This document shows positions 47,225-57,828 of a stretch of DNA of 64,000 bases, one piece after another. The notes beneath the pieces were generated by a model. It was not told the DNA's origin. It was given only the letters and a program-made list of their open reading frames with translations, and ran no database searches. Origin of the DNA: Magnaporthiopsis rhizophila (Eukaryota > Ascomycota > Sordariomycetes > Magnaporthales > Magnaporthaceae); the NCBI GenBank assembly GCA_003049465.1, contig PYSS01000025.1:1-64000 (forward strand), in the 5' to 3' direction. The position numbers and the translations under genes are program-made. Positions within the stretch are counted from its first letter, which is position 1. Every line of letters starts with the position of its first letter.

Positions 47225-47498
47225 CAGCCCATCCGACCGGTCTCCCTCAAGACGAGAGAGAGGGCCACCACAATCGCCCGTTGTAGTCCACCCACACGTC
47301 TACCAGCTACCTGGCTTACGACCTTTTTTTCCTTGAGAAACAATCCCACTTCCCAGTCAGCTCCCGAGCGGCAATCCCTTCCAGCCGGCACACCGCAATA
47401 TCCCTTCGAAGCGCACCACAAAGTCCACTCAACCGACAGCAAGTCCTCATCCTCACGTCACCCAAACGCACCCATTTCGGCCTCTAACTCCCATAGCA

Positions 47499-47915
47499 AT
47501 GTCTCATTCCATGCCGCTCCCTTACTCCTGGGGATGGGGATTCGAGGCCAAGTCCATGCCCCGTGCCAATGAGCCATTCGGAAGCTGGCCGTTTCCCACC
47601 ATCGGCCTCGGAGGCCCACCCTGGCCGCGCGCTGTGCCCTTTCCTCGATTCCAACGACCGCCGCCGCCGCCGCCGCTGCCATCGCCGCTGTCGCCAAAAC
47701 TCCCGAAGACCACATCCAGAACGCGGTACTTCCGCATGGGCAATGGCCGAGGGAAGGTCACGGAACAGACCTTCGAGTGGCAGGACGGCCCTAAGAAGAC
47801 ATTCGAATGTCGGGAGGAACCTGAAGAGATATTCGAGTGGCAGGGAGACCCTTGGGCTGCCACACGGAAGCGCTCGACACGCGCATTTTTCTGGAACATG
47901 GAGTTCAGGGGATGA
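47499..47915 (+). CDS. Small proline-rich hypothetical protein with FEW-type repeats
   Basis: A 138-residue frame. The ATG at 47499 has a good context (AGCAATGTC) and a TATA box upstream. The first half is Pro-, Gly- and Trp-rich (PYSWGWGFE, a run of prolines around residue 55). The second half contains three consecutive degenerate repeats of about ten residues, each with an aromatic-acidic core: TFEWQDGPKK, TFECREEPEE, IFEWQGDPWA. No signal peptide or membrane segment. I do not know a family. Continuous repeats in one frame favour real coding, but this could be a lineage-specific orphan. Confidence 0.5.
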   Translation: MSHSMPLPYSWGWGFEAKSMPRANEPFGSWPFPTIGLGGPPWPRAVPFPRFQRPPPPPPLPSPLSPKLPKTTSRTRYFRMGNGRGKVTEQTFEWQDGPKKTFECREEPEEIFEWQGDPWAATRKRSTRAFFWNMEFRG

Positions 47916-48754
47916 GATAAGGAGGAGCATGTAGGATACGAAGAGCTGAAGCCGCATGGAGGGGCGAGCGGGTCGAGACAATTTCGCTTGGAAAGGATGG
48001 GTTCTTATGCGAGCGGGATAGAATTGTCGGATCGAGGCTTCGGGGCGCTGAGTGGAGAGCGGTATTGTTCTCTGGGGAAAGGTGGTAGAGGTGGTTGGTA
48101 AACGTGCGTATGAGCTTTTTGTTACTCTTGGTGTTTCGGTGTTTCGGTGTCGCCTGGCGTTTTTGGGGTTGGTTGGCTTTGCTCATTTTCATGTTTTCTT
48201 GTTTTGTTTTCCTTACCTGATCCTCTTGACGTGGCTGGCCATGGCAAGAAAACAGTCTTTCGAAATACCTAGACAGAAAGATTGGATGCGCATCCTCAAA
48301 CCTACTGCCTTCCTAGGAGTGAATGCGGTGACCTTTCTTTTGGGATAGATGAGCTTCTATTCTCGGCGAAAAGGAGCCTGAATAGTTTCTAGCATGTATG
48401 ATGACATATTTCATGCCCATTACCAAGCAATACTGTGGGAGGAGTTAGAAACCGGTGAAATCGCGTCGACCCTGTAGAGTTCACGCATGTATATCTTCAA
48501 ACTGGAGTGAATATATAAACCGGTGGCCACATGCATGCGAGAGAACATTGTATGTCAGAGAGTACATTATTGATAAATATGGAAGAAGACTTGCCCAACC
48601 GCCTTCGCCAATGACCTACATGCATCATGTAAAGGTACTCAAAGTTTCGCCTTGGGCCCGTCACCCGCATTCGACTCATCGTCGGAATCACCCTCTGAGT
48701 CTGCATAAAAGTAGATGGGGAAGGGTTGAGGGCATCTGTCGGGCTTTCTGTCCC
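47916..48754. other. Intergenic, no gene seen
   Basis: About 0.8 kb without a supported frame or repeat. Confidence 0.45.
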
Positions 48755-49635
48755 TTAAATCCACCGTGAGTTGATCCTGAAGTTGTCCTGTACGCCAAAG
48801 GCCGTCTGGCAGCACCGAGGAACGACAAGCACCCGCTTCCCTGCGTAGTCGGCAAGGTTCACGGGGAACAGTACCCTCTCGTTGACGTAGCCGACACCTG
48901 CACTGTCCAGTATCTCCCTCCCCAGCTCACAGATGAGCAAGCAGAGCGTGTGCGGGGCGTCGTCGTCGGCGGGGACGAGGTGGTCGAACGTGATTCCGTA
49001 CACATCACTGATCCCAGAGGGCAAAATGGGGACGGGGTCCTCTATTTAGCAAATGGTTTGGCGGGTATGTAAGATAAGAATTTGCACCGCTGTAAAGGAA
49101 GAGAGGAGGAGACAAGAAAGGAGGGGGAAAAGGAAACAACAAAGGAAGGGGAAACGGAGGGGAAAAAATGAAGAAAAAAAATGGAAAAAATGGAAAAAAG
49201 AGAGGAAAGAAAGGAAACGAAACGGAAAGGAAGGAGAAAAAGGGGGAAAAAAAAAGAAGGAACTTGCGAATTGCACTCACGGCACCTCCCATGGGTCTGC
49301 CCCTCTGATTGTGCTGTTCGACCACTCGTCGCGGATGAACTTGTTCGCAAGCTGCTCAGGCGAGACATCACGTCCGTAGAGCTGGTGATACACCACCTTT
49401 GCAGACTCGACGGCGTTATTTTTGGGCTGGAATGGCTTTGTATTTTTGGGACGGGGAATAAACACCTCGAGTGTAGCCCGTTCGTCCGAGTTCTGCGACT
49501 CCTCCGGGAGGACCTTGTTGATGGCGCCGACAACAGCCCCACGATCTCGATCCTGAGCGGCTGGTCCAGGGCCGCGAAGTGGAAGGGGAGAGGAGGATCA
49601 TGGACGCAATCCGGGATGTGCAGTTCGTACACCAT
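48755..49635 (-). pseudogene. Unrecognised gene with probable one-base frameshift and pyrimidine-packed intron
   Basis: Minus-strand reading starts at the ATG 49633-49635 with MVYELHIPDCVHD and runs to about 49540, where the frame must shift by one base at a run of four C (plus strand) to continue as AVVGAINKVLPEESQNSDER, TLEVFIPRPKNTKPF and onward to DEWSNSTIRGADPWE. An intron then begins near 49280 and is filled by a tract of almost pure pyrimidine. Exon 2 (about 48755-49023) reads GISDVYGITFDHLVPADDDAP to the end. The two parts read as one protein, but I do not recognise it. The frameshift may be real decay or a sequencing error in a homopolymer. Confidence 0.5.
49095..49262. repeat. Polypurine tract (pyrimidine on minus strand)
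   Basis: Roughly 165 bases made almost wholly of A and G on the plus strand. It lies in the presumed intron of the minus-strand gene, where it would be an extreme polypyrimidine tract before the acceptor. Confidence 0.85.
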
Positions 49636-50521
49636 GATCACCGAGGGCGCCTCGACCGATGTCGAAAGCTTTTGGACAGCGAGAAACGGGGATGTGTGTG
49701 CAAGCAGGGAGAGAAAACGTCGGCTGGCTCAAGCGCGTGTGCTCTTGGAGGAGGGCTTGGTAGGGCGGGAGAAAGGCGGAGGGCCGCACCCTGATATACA
49801 CCAAGCAACCAAGCATGATCCAGGTAGCAGTCAGTCAAGACGCGCAAATAGCGTGCAAGAAGTCACATCTCTATTGGGTCATTAGGAGAGGGTAACAAGA
49901 CGCTTGCGTTGGCCAGGCCTTCTTGTTGGTCCGTTGGTTCGCAATTCACACTCCAGGCTTTCACGGTTCAATTGGAGCCTTACCCGATGCGGGCACCTAC
50001 TTAACCCCGATAGGTTGTACAAGAAACCCCGCTATTTTTCGACACATTTCGACTTTCACGTCCCCCGTGAATTCCTTCTGCCCGGGTTTTCACCTGGCCG
50101 AGCTCCCCGGTCGAGTTGGCCTAGAGCGATCAGCCTGGCCGACCTCTTGCCTGGCGAAGTCGGCCCTCACCCAGACCTGCCCCCTGGCGCCCTCTCGTTG
50201 GGGGCTCAATCCTGGACGGAGAGGGAAACCATGAAGGCCAAAAAAAGCCGGCCCATTTGATATAAAATGGGACAAGTAGGAGGGCCTTCTATGGGTATGG
50301 GTACATGGCAAAGCACCACCCGTCCTCTCCAGCACAGTCGCTTTCAGGAAACAGAGGACACCCCACCTAGCCGCACCAAGCACCAAGCACCACACAGTCA
50401 CAACCAAGTCACAAAAACACCAACAAAAATCACATCGCCAGCAGCAAAGGTAACCACCAAAGGTCCTCACCACAGGTACTTTATATAATAGGGCTGATCC
50501 GAACCATCCCACCTTCTGCAG
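49636..50521. other. Intergenic, promoter of the small Cys-rich peptide on the right
   Basis: No supported frame. The last 45 bases (about 50477-50521) look like an intron, GTACTT to CTGCAG, ending exactly at the next ATG. Confidence 0.4.
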
Positions 50522-50716
50522 ATGTGCAGCGTCAAGACCGACTACTGGTCCTGCGGCCACTTCAAGGTCGTCACCATAACAGGCTGCTCCAGCTGGGACA
50601 CGTGCCAGCCGGAACGCATCGACGGGCCCACGTACACCGGTGCCTGCGGCAACAGGAGCTGTCCCCACCCTGCTCCGGCTGAAGATTCGACAAGCAACAC
50701 CGGACGAGATGCTTGA
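50522..50716 (+). CDS. Small Cys-rich peptide, hypothetical
   Basis: A 64-residue frame beginning MCSVKTDYWSCGHFKVVTIT, with seven cysteines (C2, C11, C22, C28, C42, C47 and nearby pattern), resembling short fungal proteins that open with MC and a WxCG motif. No signal peptide is evident, so it is probably intracellular, perhaps zinc-binding. A likely 45-base intron in the leader ends at the ATG; translation could begin further upstream if that leader is coding. Function unknown. Confidence 0.5.
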   Translation: MCSVKTDYWSCGHFKVVTITGCSSWDTCQPERIDGPTYTGACGNRSCPHPAPAEDSTSNTGRDA

Positions 50717-51432
50717 CGAAGCAGCTCAGGGGCAACATGTAAATTCTCAAAAGCATTAGGATCTGAGCGGCGCATTTCCAAACTTGTCCTTTTGTACAAT
50801 TTGATAGACCGCACTGGGGATAGAAAAATAGATTCCACAATTAGACTTGCCAATACCAATCCAACACTCTATCTACCAGACTACACATCTGCCAGGCTCC
50901 CAGCCTCCAGCCCAGCAGCATATCGAGACCGGAAACATGTGACGGGTGTGCCAAAAAGCAAGAATGATAATAATTGCCAATATTTCGCTGGGTGCTGTCC
51001 AACCGACCGATCCCACTCAGCCCATCCCCTTCTATCATACCGTTCTACCAAAAGGATGCCAAGATACATGTGCGCGCGCAACACACCGACACATCAGCCA
51101 GCCAATCTAGGTCCAAGCGAAAAGCTCAAATGGAAAGAAAGCCCCTGTTTTTGGCAAAGGAAAACCCCACAATCTGAATCGCAATGCAAATAGACGAAAA
51201 GACCAGTTTGGTGAAGAAAACAAAAAGATGAAAGGATGAACACCGCAACGACCTGAGCTGTGACCCGGTGATGTTGACCCCAAGCAGAAAATCGAATAAA
51301 CACCAAAATACTAAAGGCAAGAGTGCTGTGTGAAGAAAAGTAAAGCAAAGGAAAAAAGGGTCTAGTTGAGAAAGCGGTCAAAATATTATCCGCCATTTCA
51401 ACAATAACGTCAGCCTCTTCAGACCCAGACCC
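50717..51432. other. Intergenic, convergent 3' ends
   Basis: About 0.7 kb between the small plus-strand peptide gene and the stop of the minus-strand transporter. No feature recognised. Confidence 0.5.
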
Positions 51433-53924
51433 TCAATACACATCCCCGCCATCCCTCCCAGCACGCTCCGCCGCGCGCCGCTGCTCCCCAAAGAGATAGG
51501 CCGCCTCCATGCAGTACCTCCCGCCGCCCACGCTCATGCGTGTCTCGCTGCCGTAGCAGATGATGACGCCGTCCACGATGCCGCTCAGGATGCCCTCCAT
51601 GGCGCCCAGGATGCCCCAGCCGATGAAGGAGGCCACTATGCCGACGATGTACGCATACGCGCTTCCCCTGAGCCCCGGCCCCCCGCCCGTCTTGCTAGAC
51701 TCAATCGAGAGCTGCCGCGCCGTCATGACCCACCCGGCAAAGCCCAGCGTCGTCGCCATGATGAACCGCGTCGCGTGGAGGAGGAGCTTGGCTAGCCTGT
51801 AGGGGAGGAGCGGTGCCGGACCCCCGCGCCTTCCACGGAACGCCTTGGGCGTCAGCGTCGCGGTCGGTGCTTCGGGTGACAGGAAGCTGAGCTGGCTGAG
51901 CCCCCTAGCCGAGGCCGCGAGACCCTGTGAGTGGATGGCAGCATAGGTGAGCGTGAGCGGGTTCGTCAAGGCCGCAATGGATGCGGGGATGAAGGCGTGG
52001 AAGAAGAGCGTAACGAGGCTTGCGAACCGCCGAGGCAGGAGGAGGAGCGGCAGTCGGATGACGAGAGCGAGGAGGGTCGAGAGGCTGATGGAGCCAAAGA
52101 TGGTCGTCGTTGCGTGGCCCAGAGCAGCCGACACGACCTCGGTCGACGACGGTGCGGGCACGGCGTTCCGGTGAAAATACCATTGCGAGACGGTGGCCGC
52201 CGTTGTGCCGCGCTGAACCCCCGATATGATGGACAGAGTCCAAAGGTACATCAGGACAAAGTAGGCGGCCAACCACCAGGTGGACGCTTGCAGCACGTAC
52301 GAGGCGCCCGTGAAATAGCCGCCAAGGAACACGCGCGTAAACATGCCCAGCCAAACCCACGTCCACAGAACGATGAGGCCGAGGCACGCGCCGCCGACCA
52401 GAACGAGCCCGTGGTTGGCCGCGAGGATGCGGCTCGAGAACTCGAGGATCTCCATCGCCGACCTAAGCGCGCCGCGTCCCTTCCACACAAGGTAGAGCCA
52501 AACAAGGGCGCCGATGCCGGGGATCGAGGACGCCCACCTCATGACAATGTCTTGCAGTCCGGAGCCGTGGTCGCGGCCCTGGAAGCTAGAAATCATGGGG
52601 TATAGCGTAAACGAGAACATGATGATGGGCACGGCAATGATGATGAGCCAGATGAGCGGCTTGACGAAGGAGCGGAGCGCCGCCAGCCAGACGAAGGACA
52701 CGATGATGGCGACGAGCGTGTCGACAGCGAGAAGGTGGAATGATGAGACCAGTGTCGTGTACACCGTGTCTCCCAGAGGCTTCTTACGACTCGGCGTCGA
52801 AGTGTGCAGGTAGACGAGCACAAAGGTGGCGAAAAGCGATGCGAGCGCAATGAGGTACAGCCAGGCAAAGAACGGGTCGTGCTTAAAGATTTCTCCGTCT
52901 GGCGGCGCCGCGGCCTGCTCCAGAATATTTGTGCTCGCCGTGCTCTGCTGCAGCAGCCCAACCTCGGACTCGGCAGTGGTGGATTCCCTGCGCGAGGAAA
53001 TCCGGGTCGGGCTGGCCTGCGACTTGAATTTCTGGAACGCGGGAGGCGAGCTGGTGGCTGACGCCTCCACGGTCAGGTCGTGTGGGGGTTCGTTATCATC
53101 ATCGTCGCCGTCGGCGGCGTCGTCTCGGCGGAGAATCGTGGATTCTAGCCCGACATCGACTAGCTTGCCCTTACCGCTGTCGTTGTCAGACGGGGGCGGC
53201 GATGGGCGCTTCGGTGATTGTGTCTCCTCGTCCTCATCCTCCTCTTCTACGAGCCCTTGGTTCTTCTTCCTCCGGTAGAAACTCCTGGTGCCATTCCAGC
53301 TACTCCGGATGCCGCGTCCCCTTTGGCTGTACAGCGTTCTGCTGTCCTCGTCGGCCTCTCCGCTGCGCTCCAGCGACCCGCGACTTGCGTCGCCCTCGAC
53401 CTCGGAGCTCTCCTCCAGCCTGCCGGCGGCAATGACTCTCCTCGAGCGCTGCAGGGCGGAAAAGTCGGCGTGTTCGCGGTCGCGTTCGTCGTCGTCATCG
53501 TCGTCTCCGCCTCGGGTGCTCATAAACAACGGGGCCTCCTGGGCAGGCGTGGCCGATAACCGCGAGGTAAAGTTCAGGCCGCCGAAACGAGAGCCTGTGC
53601 CGGTCTGTTGGTACGGATTTCCGGCGCCCAGCCCCCGGCCACTGCTCATAAAAGTCCGTCCATACCGCGTCCCTCGAGCGGGCCATTCGGACCCGCCGCC
53701 CCTAATCGCCGGTTGTTGTTCGCTGTTGTCGTCGTGGGGAGCGCCGAGATTCGATATTCGCGACTGTGATTGCGCTAGGAATCTGGATGCATCTGCCGGG
53801 CGCAGGCGTCTGTTAGGGTCTGGAAGCATGCTTGCGATGGTGATGATAATAAGGGTGGTGGAGCGACGCCGGTTGCGGAAGCGGCGGCGCATTGCCAAGT
53901 CGGGCACTCACATTCAGAAAACAT
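51433..53924 (-). CDS. pns1: Choline-transporter-like protein (CTL/SLC44, Pns1 family), 2 exons
   Basis: A 790-residue multi-pass membrane protein. A 13-nt first exon (53912-53924) encodes MFSE plus one base and joins across a 119-nt intron to YASRFLAQSQSRISNLG at 53792; this start gives the N-terminus I expect in fungal homologues, whereas the uninterrupted frame would begin with unconserved basic sequence. Residues to about 330 are charged and disordered. Then come about ten membrane segments; the CTL hallmark is VSQWYFHRNAV, followed near the C-terminus by DGVIICYGSETR. Animal relatives transport choline or ethanolamine, but yeast Pns1 has no established substrate, so transport of choline is not claimed here. 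Confidence 0.92.
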
Positions 53925-55883
53925 GTTCCCGGCTATGCACGCCGCACAAGAAAAGAAGAGGGCGACGCTCTGAGGTGAAGATTCAGGTCGAAGATACCAG
54001 GCGACAGAAACAGAAAGCAATAACGGAAAAGAGTGTTGTCGTGGTTACAGCGAGATTCGATGACCCGATTGCGAAAAAGTCAAAGGAGTTTGTCGGTGTT
54101 GGATGAGTAGCCGGCACATGCGTGCAGGCGCCCGACTCGGTTGCTTGTTTGGGCTGGTGACTCCTGTCGGCGGGTCGGTCCAAGCACAAGACAATGCAGG
54201 GCTTAGACAAGGGCTGGCGAGACACACACAGCACACGAGTGGAGGGGCGCCGGCACGCGATCTGGAGAGCTACCCTTGGCTACCAGTTGATGGAGGTGTG
54301 CCTGTCGTAGTAGTGTGGTAGTGGTGGTGTGCGGGGGTCGCTGGCAAAACCCAGGAGGTCACCTCAAGTAAGGTCCGAGGCAGAGAAGAGCCGTGTTTGA
54401 CGTCGTTGCAGCGCTAGGTTTCGTAGGAGGCGGACAGCGGCGAACCAGGCCCGGAATCTTGGAGCTACCAAAAATGGAGAAGGCGGGCTTGGGGGAGGAC
54501 GGGAGCAAAGGGTCAAGCTATAGGAGAGGCAGCATGAATGCGTCACGCCTCGTTGGTTGGTGGAGTGACAAGCAGCGACGGCCGCGTCTTGGTCACTGCC
54601 TGGAAGTATGTGAGCTGTACGCTGTTTGGCGAAAAAAATAAAACCACAAAAACACAACCAAATGCAAGGTCGGGGACACAATTTGGGCTGAAGGGTGGCC
54701 GCCTGGAGCGGCCTGTGAAAGCCGTCCGCTGCACGCGGCGGCAGTCATCACTCGATTCTCCCACAGGTCCCCGTCAGGCGTCATATTACTAACGACGGAC
54801 CCTGGTCACACTCACCGCTGGCTGGAGGAAAAAGACCTGGAGGTGCGAGTGCCTGGGCCACTGTGGGCCTGGGCTCCGAATCAGGCTTAGCTGCAGTTCA
54901 CTCTGCCGCGCGCCGTCTAGAACGGGGTGCTTCCAGTCCGCGGCGGCGCAATGTCAACAAGGCAGCAGCTGCACATCTGATTCGCACCAAGTCCGGCGTA
55001 CAACGTCTGACCAAGGCCGAGAATATCGCAACGGTGTCCGTGGAGATCCTGATCATGCCCTGCCTGAATGCTCTCTATTTCGGCGAATGTAGCTATTGGA
55101 TCAGGGGAACAACGGTTTGCCCGTATTGCGGCCTCGTCGCAAATAGAACGCACCAGAAGGGAATGTCCGCGTGCGGCGGCCGTCGTCGAGTGTGTGTGTG
55201 GTGCGTGCCTGCAGCAGCGCAGCCGACGTCACCGGGTCTGCCTGAGGCGGGCTGTCCTCCGCCTCGCCTCGGGACTGGGGCGCCCCCCTTTCGTGCACCC
55301 TGGCCCCAGCTCTAAGGGAGGCACGATCGATACCTTAGCTCCATGACCAAGGTGGCGGAATGACGAGGAATGCAGACCACCAACACCAGCGCATCGCAAC
55401 GCAATCCATGATGACGGCGCCCGATTGACAGCCCACCCAGAAACAGTCCTCAAGTCACCTGTGCTGTCCCGCCATTATAACGATTAGGTACACAATCACG
55501 ACAGTTCAACCGCAACCTACCGTCTCGGAAACCTCGTCGCAATCGTGCGGGCGGTTTCAAGAACGGAAACGAGTAATTCGCTGCGGTCAAAAACACCTAA
55601 TCGGCGCTGTTCTATTCGACGCGATCCATCCAAGAGCCTCGGTTGACATCTATTCCCGACCAACCGCACCTCGACACACCGAGAAGCCAGCAGCCGACCC
55701 AACCGTTACACAAGGCGGCCCAAACGAGACGGGTGGTTTCCGTTTATTATTTATCGCATCCCCTGTGCCGTAATTCTTCCCGCCGCTTTGTTTCGTCATC
55801 ATCTCGGGCGCTCTTACACGCTGGTTCTTCCACAATATATCCCCTTCGCCGCACCCTCCTTCTTCCTTACCCTCCTCGCGCAG
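53925..55883. other. Divergent intergenic 2 kb between CTL and Rab4-like genes
   Basis: Both neighbours are transcribed outward, so both promoters lie here. Several open frames (for example 54863-55315) are GC-rich but lack motifs. The last bases before the Rab ATG (CTCGCGCAG) could be an intron acceptor in its leader. Confidence 0.45.
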
Positions 55884-56936
55884 ATGTCAGCGCCACCATG
55901 GGACTATATCGCCAAACTGGTCTGCATCGGCGACAGCGGCTGCGGTAAAAGCAGCCTGACCGTGCGCCTGTCCGAAGGCCGCTTCGACCCCCAGCCCAAC
56001 GTGACCATCGGCCTCGAACTCGGCGGCCGCATCGTCCCCGTCGGCCCGCCCCACAGCCGGACGCTCCCTCCCCCATCAGGCACGGCCACTCCAGCAAACC
56101 CGACGACAGCAACTTCGACGGCAGACGCGAGGGACGCATCATCGCCAGCAGCACCAGGCAGTGCGCTCCAAAAATCCACCCGCCGCGGTTCGGCGACAGC
56201 AGCAGCAACAGCAGCGGCAGCATCGCCCTCAGCCGGCGGACTCCCGGACCCCCCGCGCGCCGCAAAGCCGGCTGAGGAGGGCCCGCAGAAGCACATGAAG
56301 CTCTCGGTGTGGGACACGGCCGGCCAGGAGACGTATCGGTCCGTGACGCAGTCGTACTTCCGCAACGCCTCGGGTGCCCTGCTCGTCTTCGACCTGTCGC
56401 GCCGCGACACCTTCCAGCACGCCACGTCGTGGCTCGACGACCTGAAGCGCTACGCCGAGTCCGACCCCGTCGTCGTCCTCGTCGGGAACAAGGCGGATCT
56501 GACGCGCCTCGACGAGAGCGGCGCAACAGCAACAGCAAGAACAACGCCGCCACCGCCGCCACCAGCACCACCACCAACAAAACCAACAACAAGGATAATA
56601 ACAACGACGCCGCTGTCGACGCGAGACAGCAACGTCAGCAAGAGCTCAAACAGGCGCGAGGTGACGCGCGAAGAGGCCGAGGCCTGGGTGCGCGCCCACA
56701 GCGAAAACGTGATCGAGTACATCGAGACGTCGGCCAAGAGCGGCGAGAACGTCGAGCTGGCCTTTATGCGCCTGGCCGAGCGCATCTACCAGAACATCCA
56801 GGCCGGCAAGTACAACCTCAACAGCAGGCAGTCCGGCGTCAAGGTGCCCGGCACCCTCAGCGGCGGCGGCGGCGGTGCCAGGCAAGTCCAGATGCGCGTC
56901 GACGATCGCAGGCGCGGCGGCTATGGTTGCTGCTGA
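55884..56936 (+). CDS. ypt4: Rab4-like small GTPase (Ypt4 type) with two large low-complexity inserts
   Basis: A 350-residue Rab, against about 210-220 usual. All GTPase motifs are present: P-loop GDSGCGKS (15-22), switch I Thr in NVTIG (39-43), WDTAGQE (143-149), NKAD (202-205) and ETSAK (281-285). The C-terminus ends in Cys-Cys for double geranylgeranylation, giving membrane anchoring. The best match is the Rab4/Ypt4 group (endosome recycling), by features such as IVPVGPPHS and RIYQNIQAGKY. Insert one (about 58-135) lies between strands beta-2 and beta-3; insert two (about 211-255) follows the NKAD motif. Both are Thr/Pro/Ala/Ser-rich. Neither has strong splice signals, so I keep them as coding. 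It converges with PMT2. Confidence 0.9.
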   Translation: MSAPPWDYIAKLVCIGDSGCGKSSLTVRLSEGRFDPQPNVTIGLELGGRIVPVGPPHSRTLPPPSGTATPANPTTATSTADARDASSPAAPGSALQKSTRRGSATAAATAAAASPSAGGLPDPPRAAKPAEEGPQKHMKLSVWDTAGQETYRSVTQSYFRNASGALLVFDLSRRDTFQHATSWLDDLKRYAESDPVVVLVGNKADLTRLDESGATATARTTPPPPPPAPPPTKPTTRIITTTPLSTRDSNVSKSSNRREVTREEAEAWVRAHSENVIEYIETSAKSGENVELAFMRLAERIYQNIQAGKYNLNSRQSGVKVPGTLSGGGGGARQVQMRVDDRRRGGYGCC

Positions 56937-57828
56937 CCTATACCTTTACCTATACCTATATACCTATACCAATGCCTGCCAGCGGTCTGCGTGCATGTTT
57001 GTTTCGTTTTTTTGTGTTTCTTCTCTTTGGTGCATAGATGCACGCGCGTGTGCGCATACACACATCTTTCTGGGAAACCGAAGCTCCGCGGAATGGACGC
57101 ATGATTTGGTATTTGTTTTTTTTGGGTATCCTCGCAAAAGGGGCATAGCGACGTTGTATACGCAAAGGAAAAAATAATGCGTTATGCTTTGATTACCACC
57201 ACTTGGAGCATCGAGGCTCAAGGCCCACTTTCACAGTCTATTCGGGTTTAATCATGCTGGCCCTTCGAAAAACGTCGTCACTTGGATATTGGCTTGGATC
57301 ATGACGCAGACGAGCCAGCCTAATACATCACCAACTTCAGAACAACCTCAAAAGCATAAGCAAGATACGTGTGAGAACAAAATGAATTCCATTCGATTCC
57401 CTTGCATTACTCTCGGCTCGGGGCAGGTTGCCACTCGGCCTCATCCTCAGGCCGATCTCCACTTTCCGCAGTCTCCAGCTAGCCAAAGCCCGCTGGCCCT
57501 GTGAACCTGAACTCCGCCTCCCGGCACAAGTTCCCATCTCCCTCTTTTCCTTTTTCTAAGTAACCTAGCCCGGACTTCCCCCGCGTTTGTGCTAGCTTAT
57601 CCGTTTCTAAATGGTTTATCGCGATAGACAAAGGAGATAACATGCGCCCCTGGGAGAGAAGGGAGATTTCTTCCGCGAAGCGGCCGACTGTTTTACATGC
57701 AGATGTCTGCTGGGAGTTGCCCCTCGGAAACTCATGTTCAAACATACTAATAGATGAGGGGGCCCTGCGACCCCATCCGCCCTGGGTAAAGTGCACCAAG
57801 AAGGAAAGTGGGCGTCCCACTGACCTAT
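56937..57828. other. Convergent intergenic region, 3' untranslated regions
   Basis: About 0.9 kb between the stops of the Rab and PMT2 genes. A short CCTATA-type tandem repeat is at 56938-56970, directly after the Rab stop codon. No gene recognised. Confidence 0.5.
56938..56970. repeat. CCTATA-type short tandem repeat
   Basis: About five imperfect hexamer copies (ACCTAT/ACCTTT) in the 3' untranslated region of the Rab gene. Confidence 0.7.

Larger units (their letters stand above)
46301..47498. other. Intergenic with (GT)n microsatellite and TATA-containing promoter
   Basis: No coding feature recognised. It includes the GT repeat at 46583-46615 and, further right, a TATA box for the following small gene. 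Confidence 0.5.
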
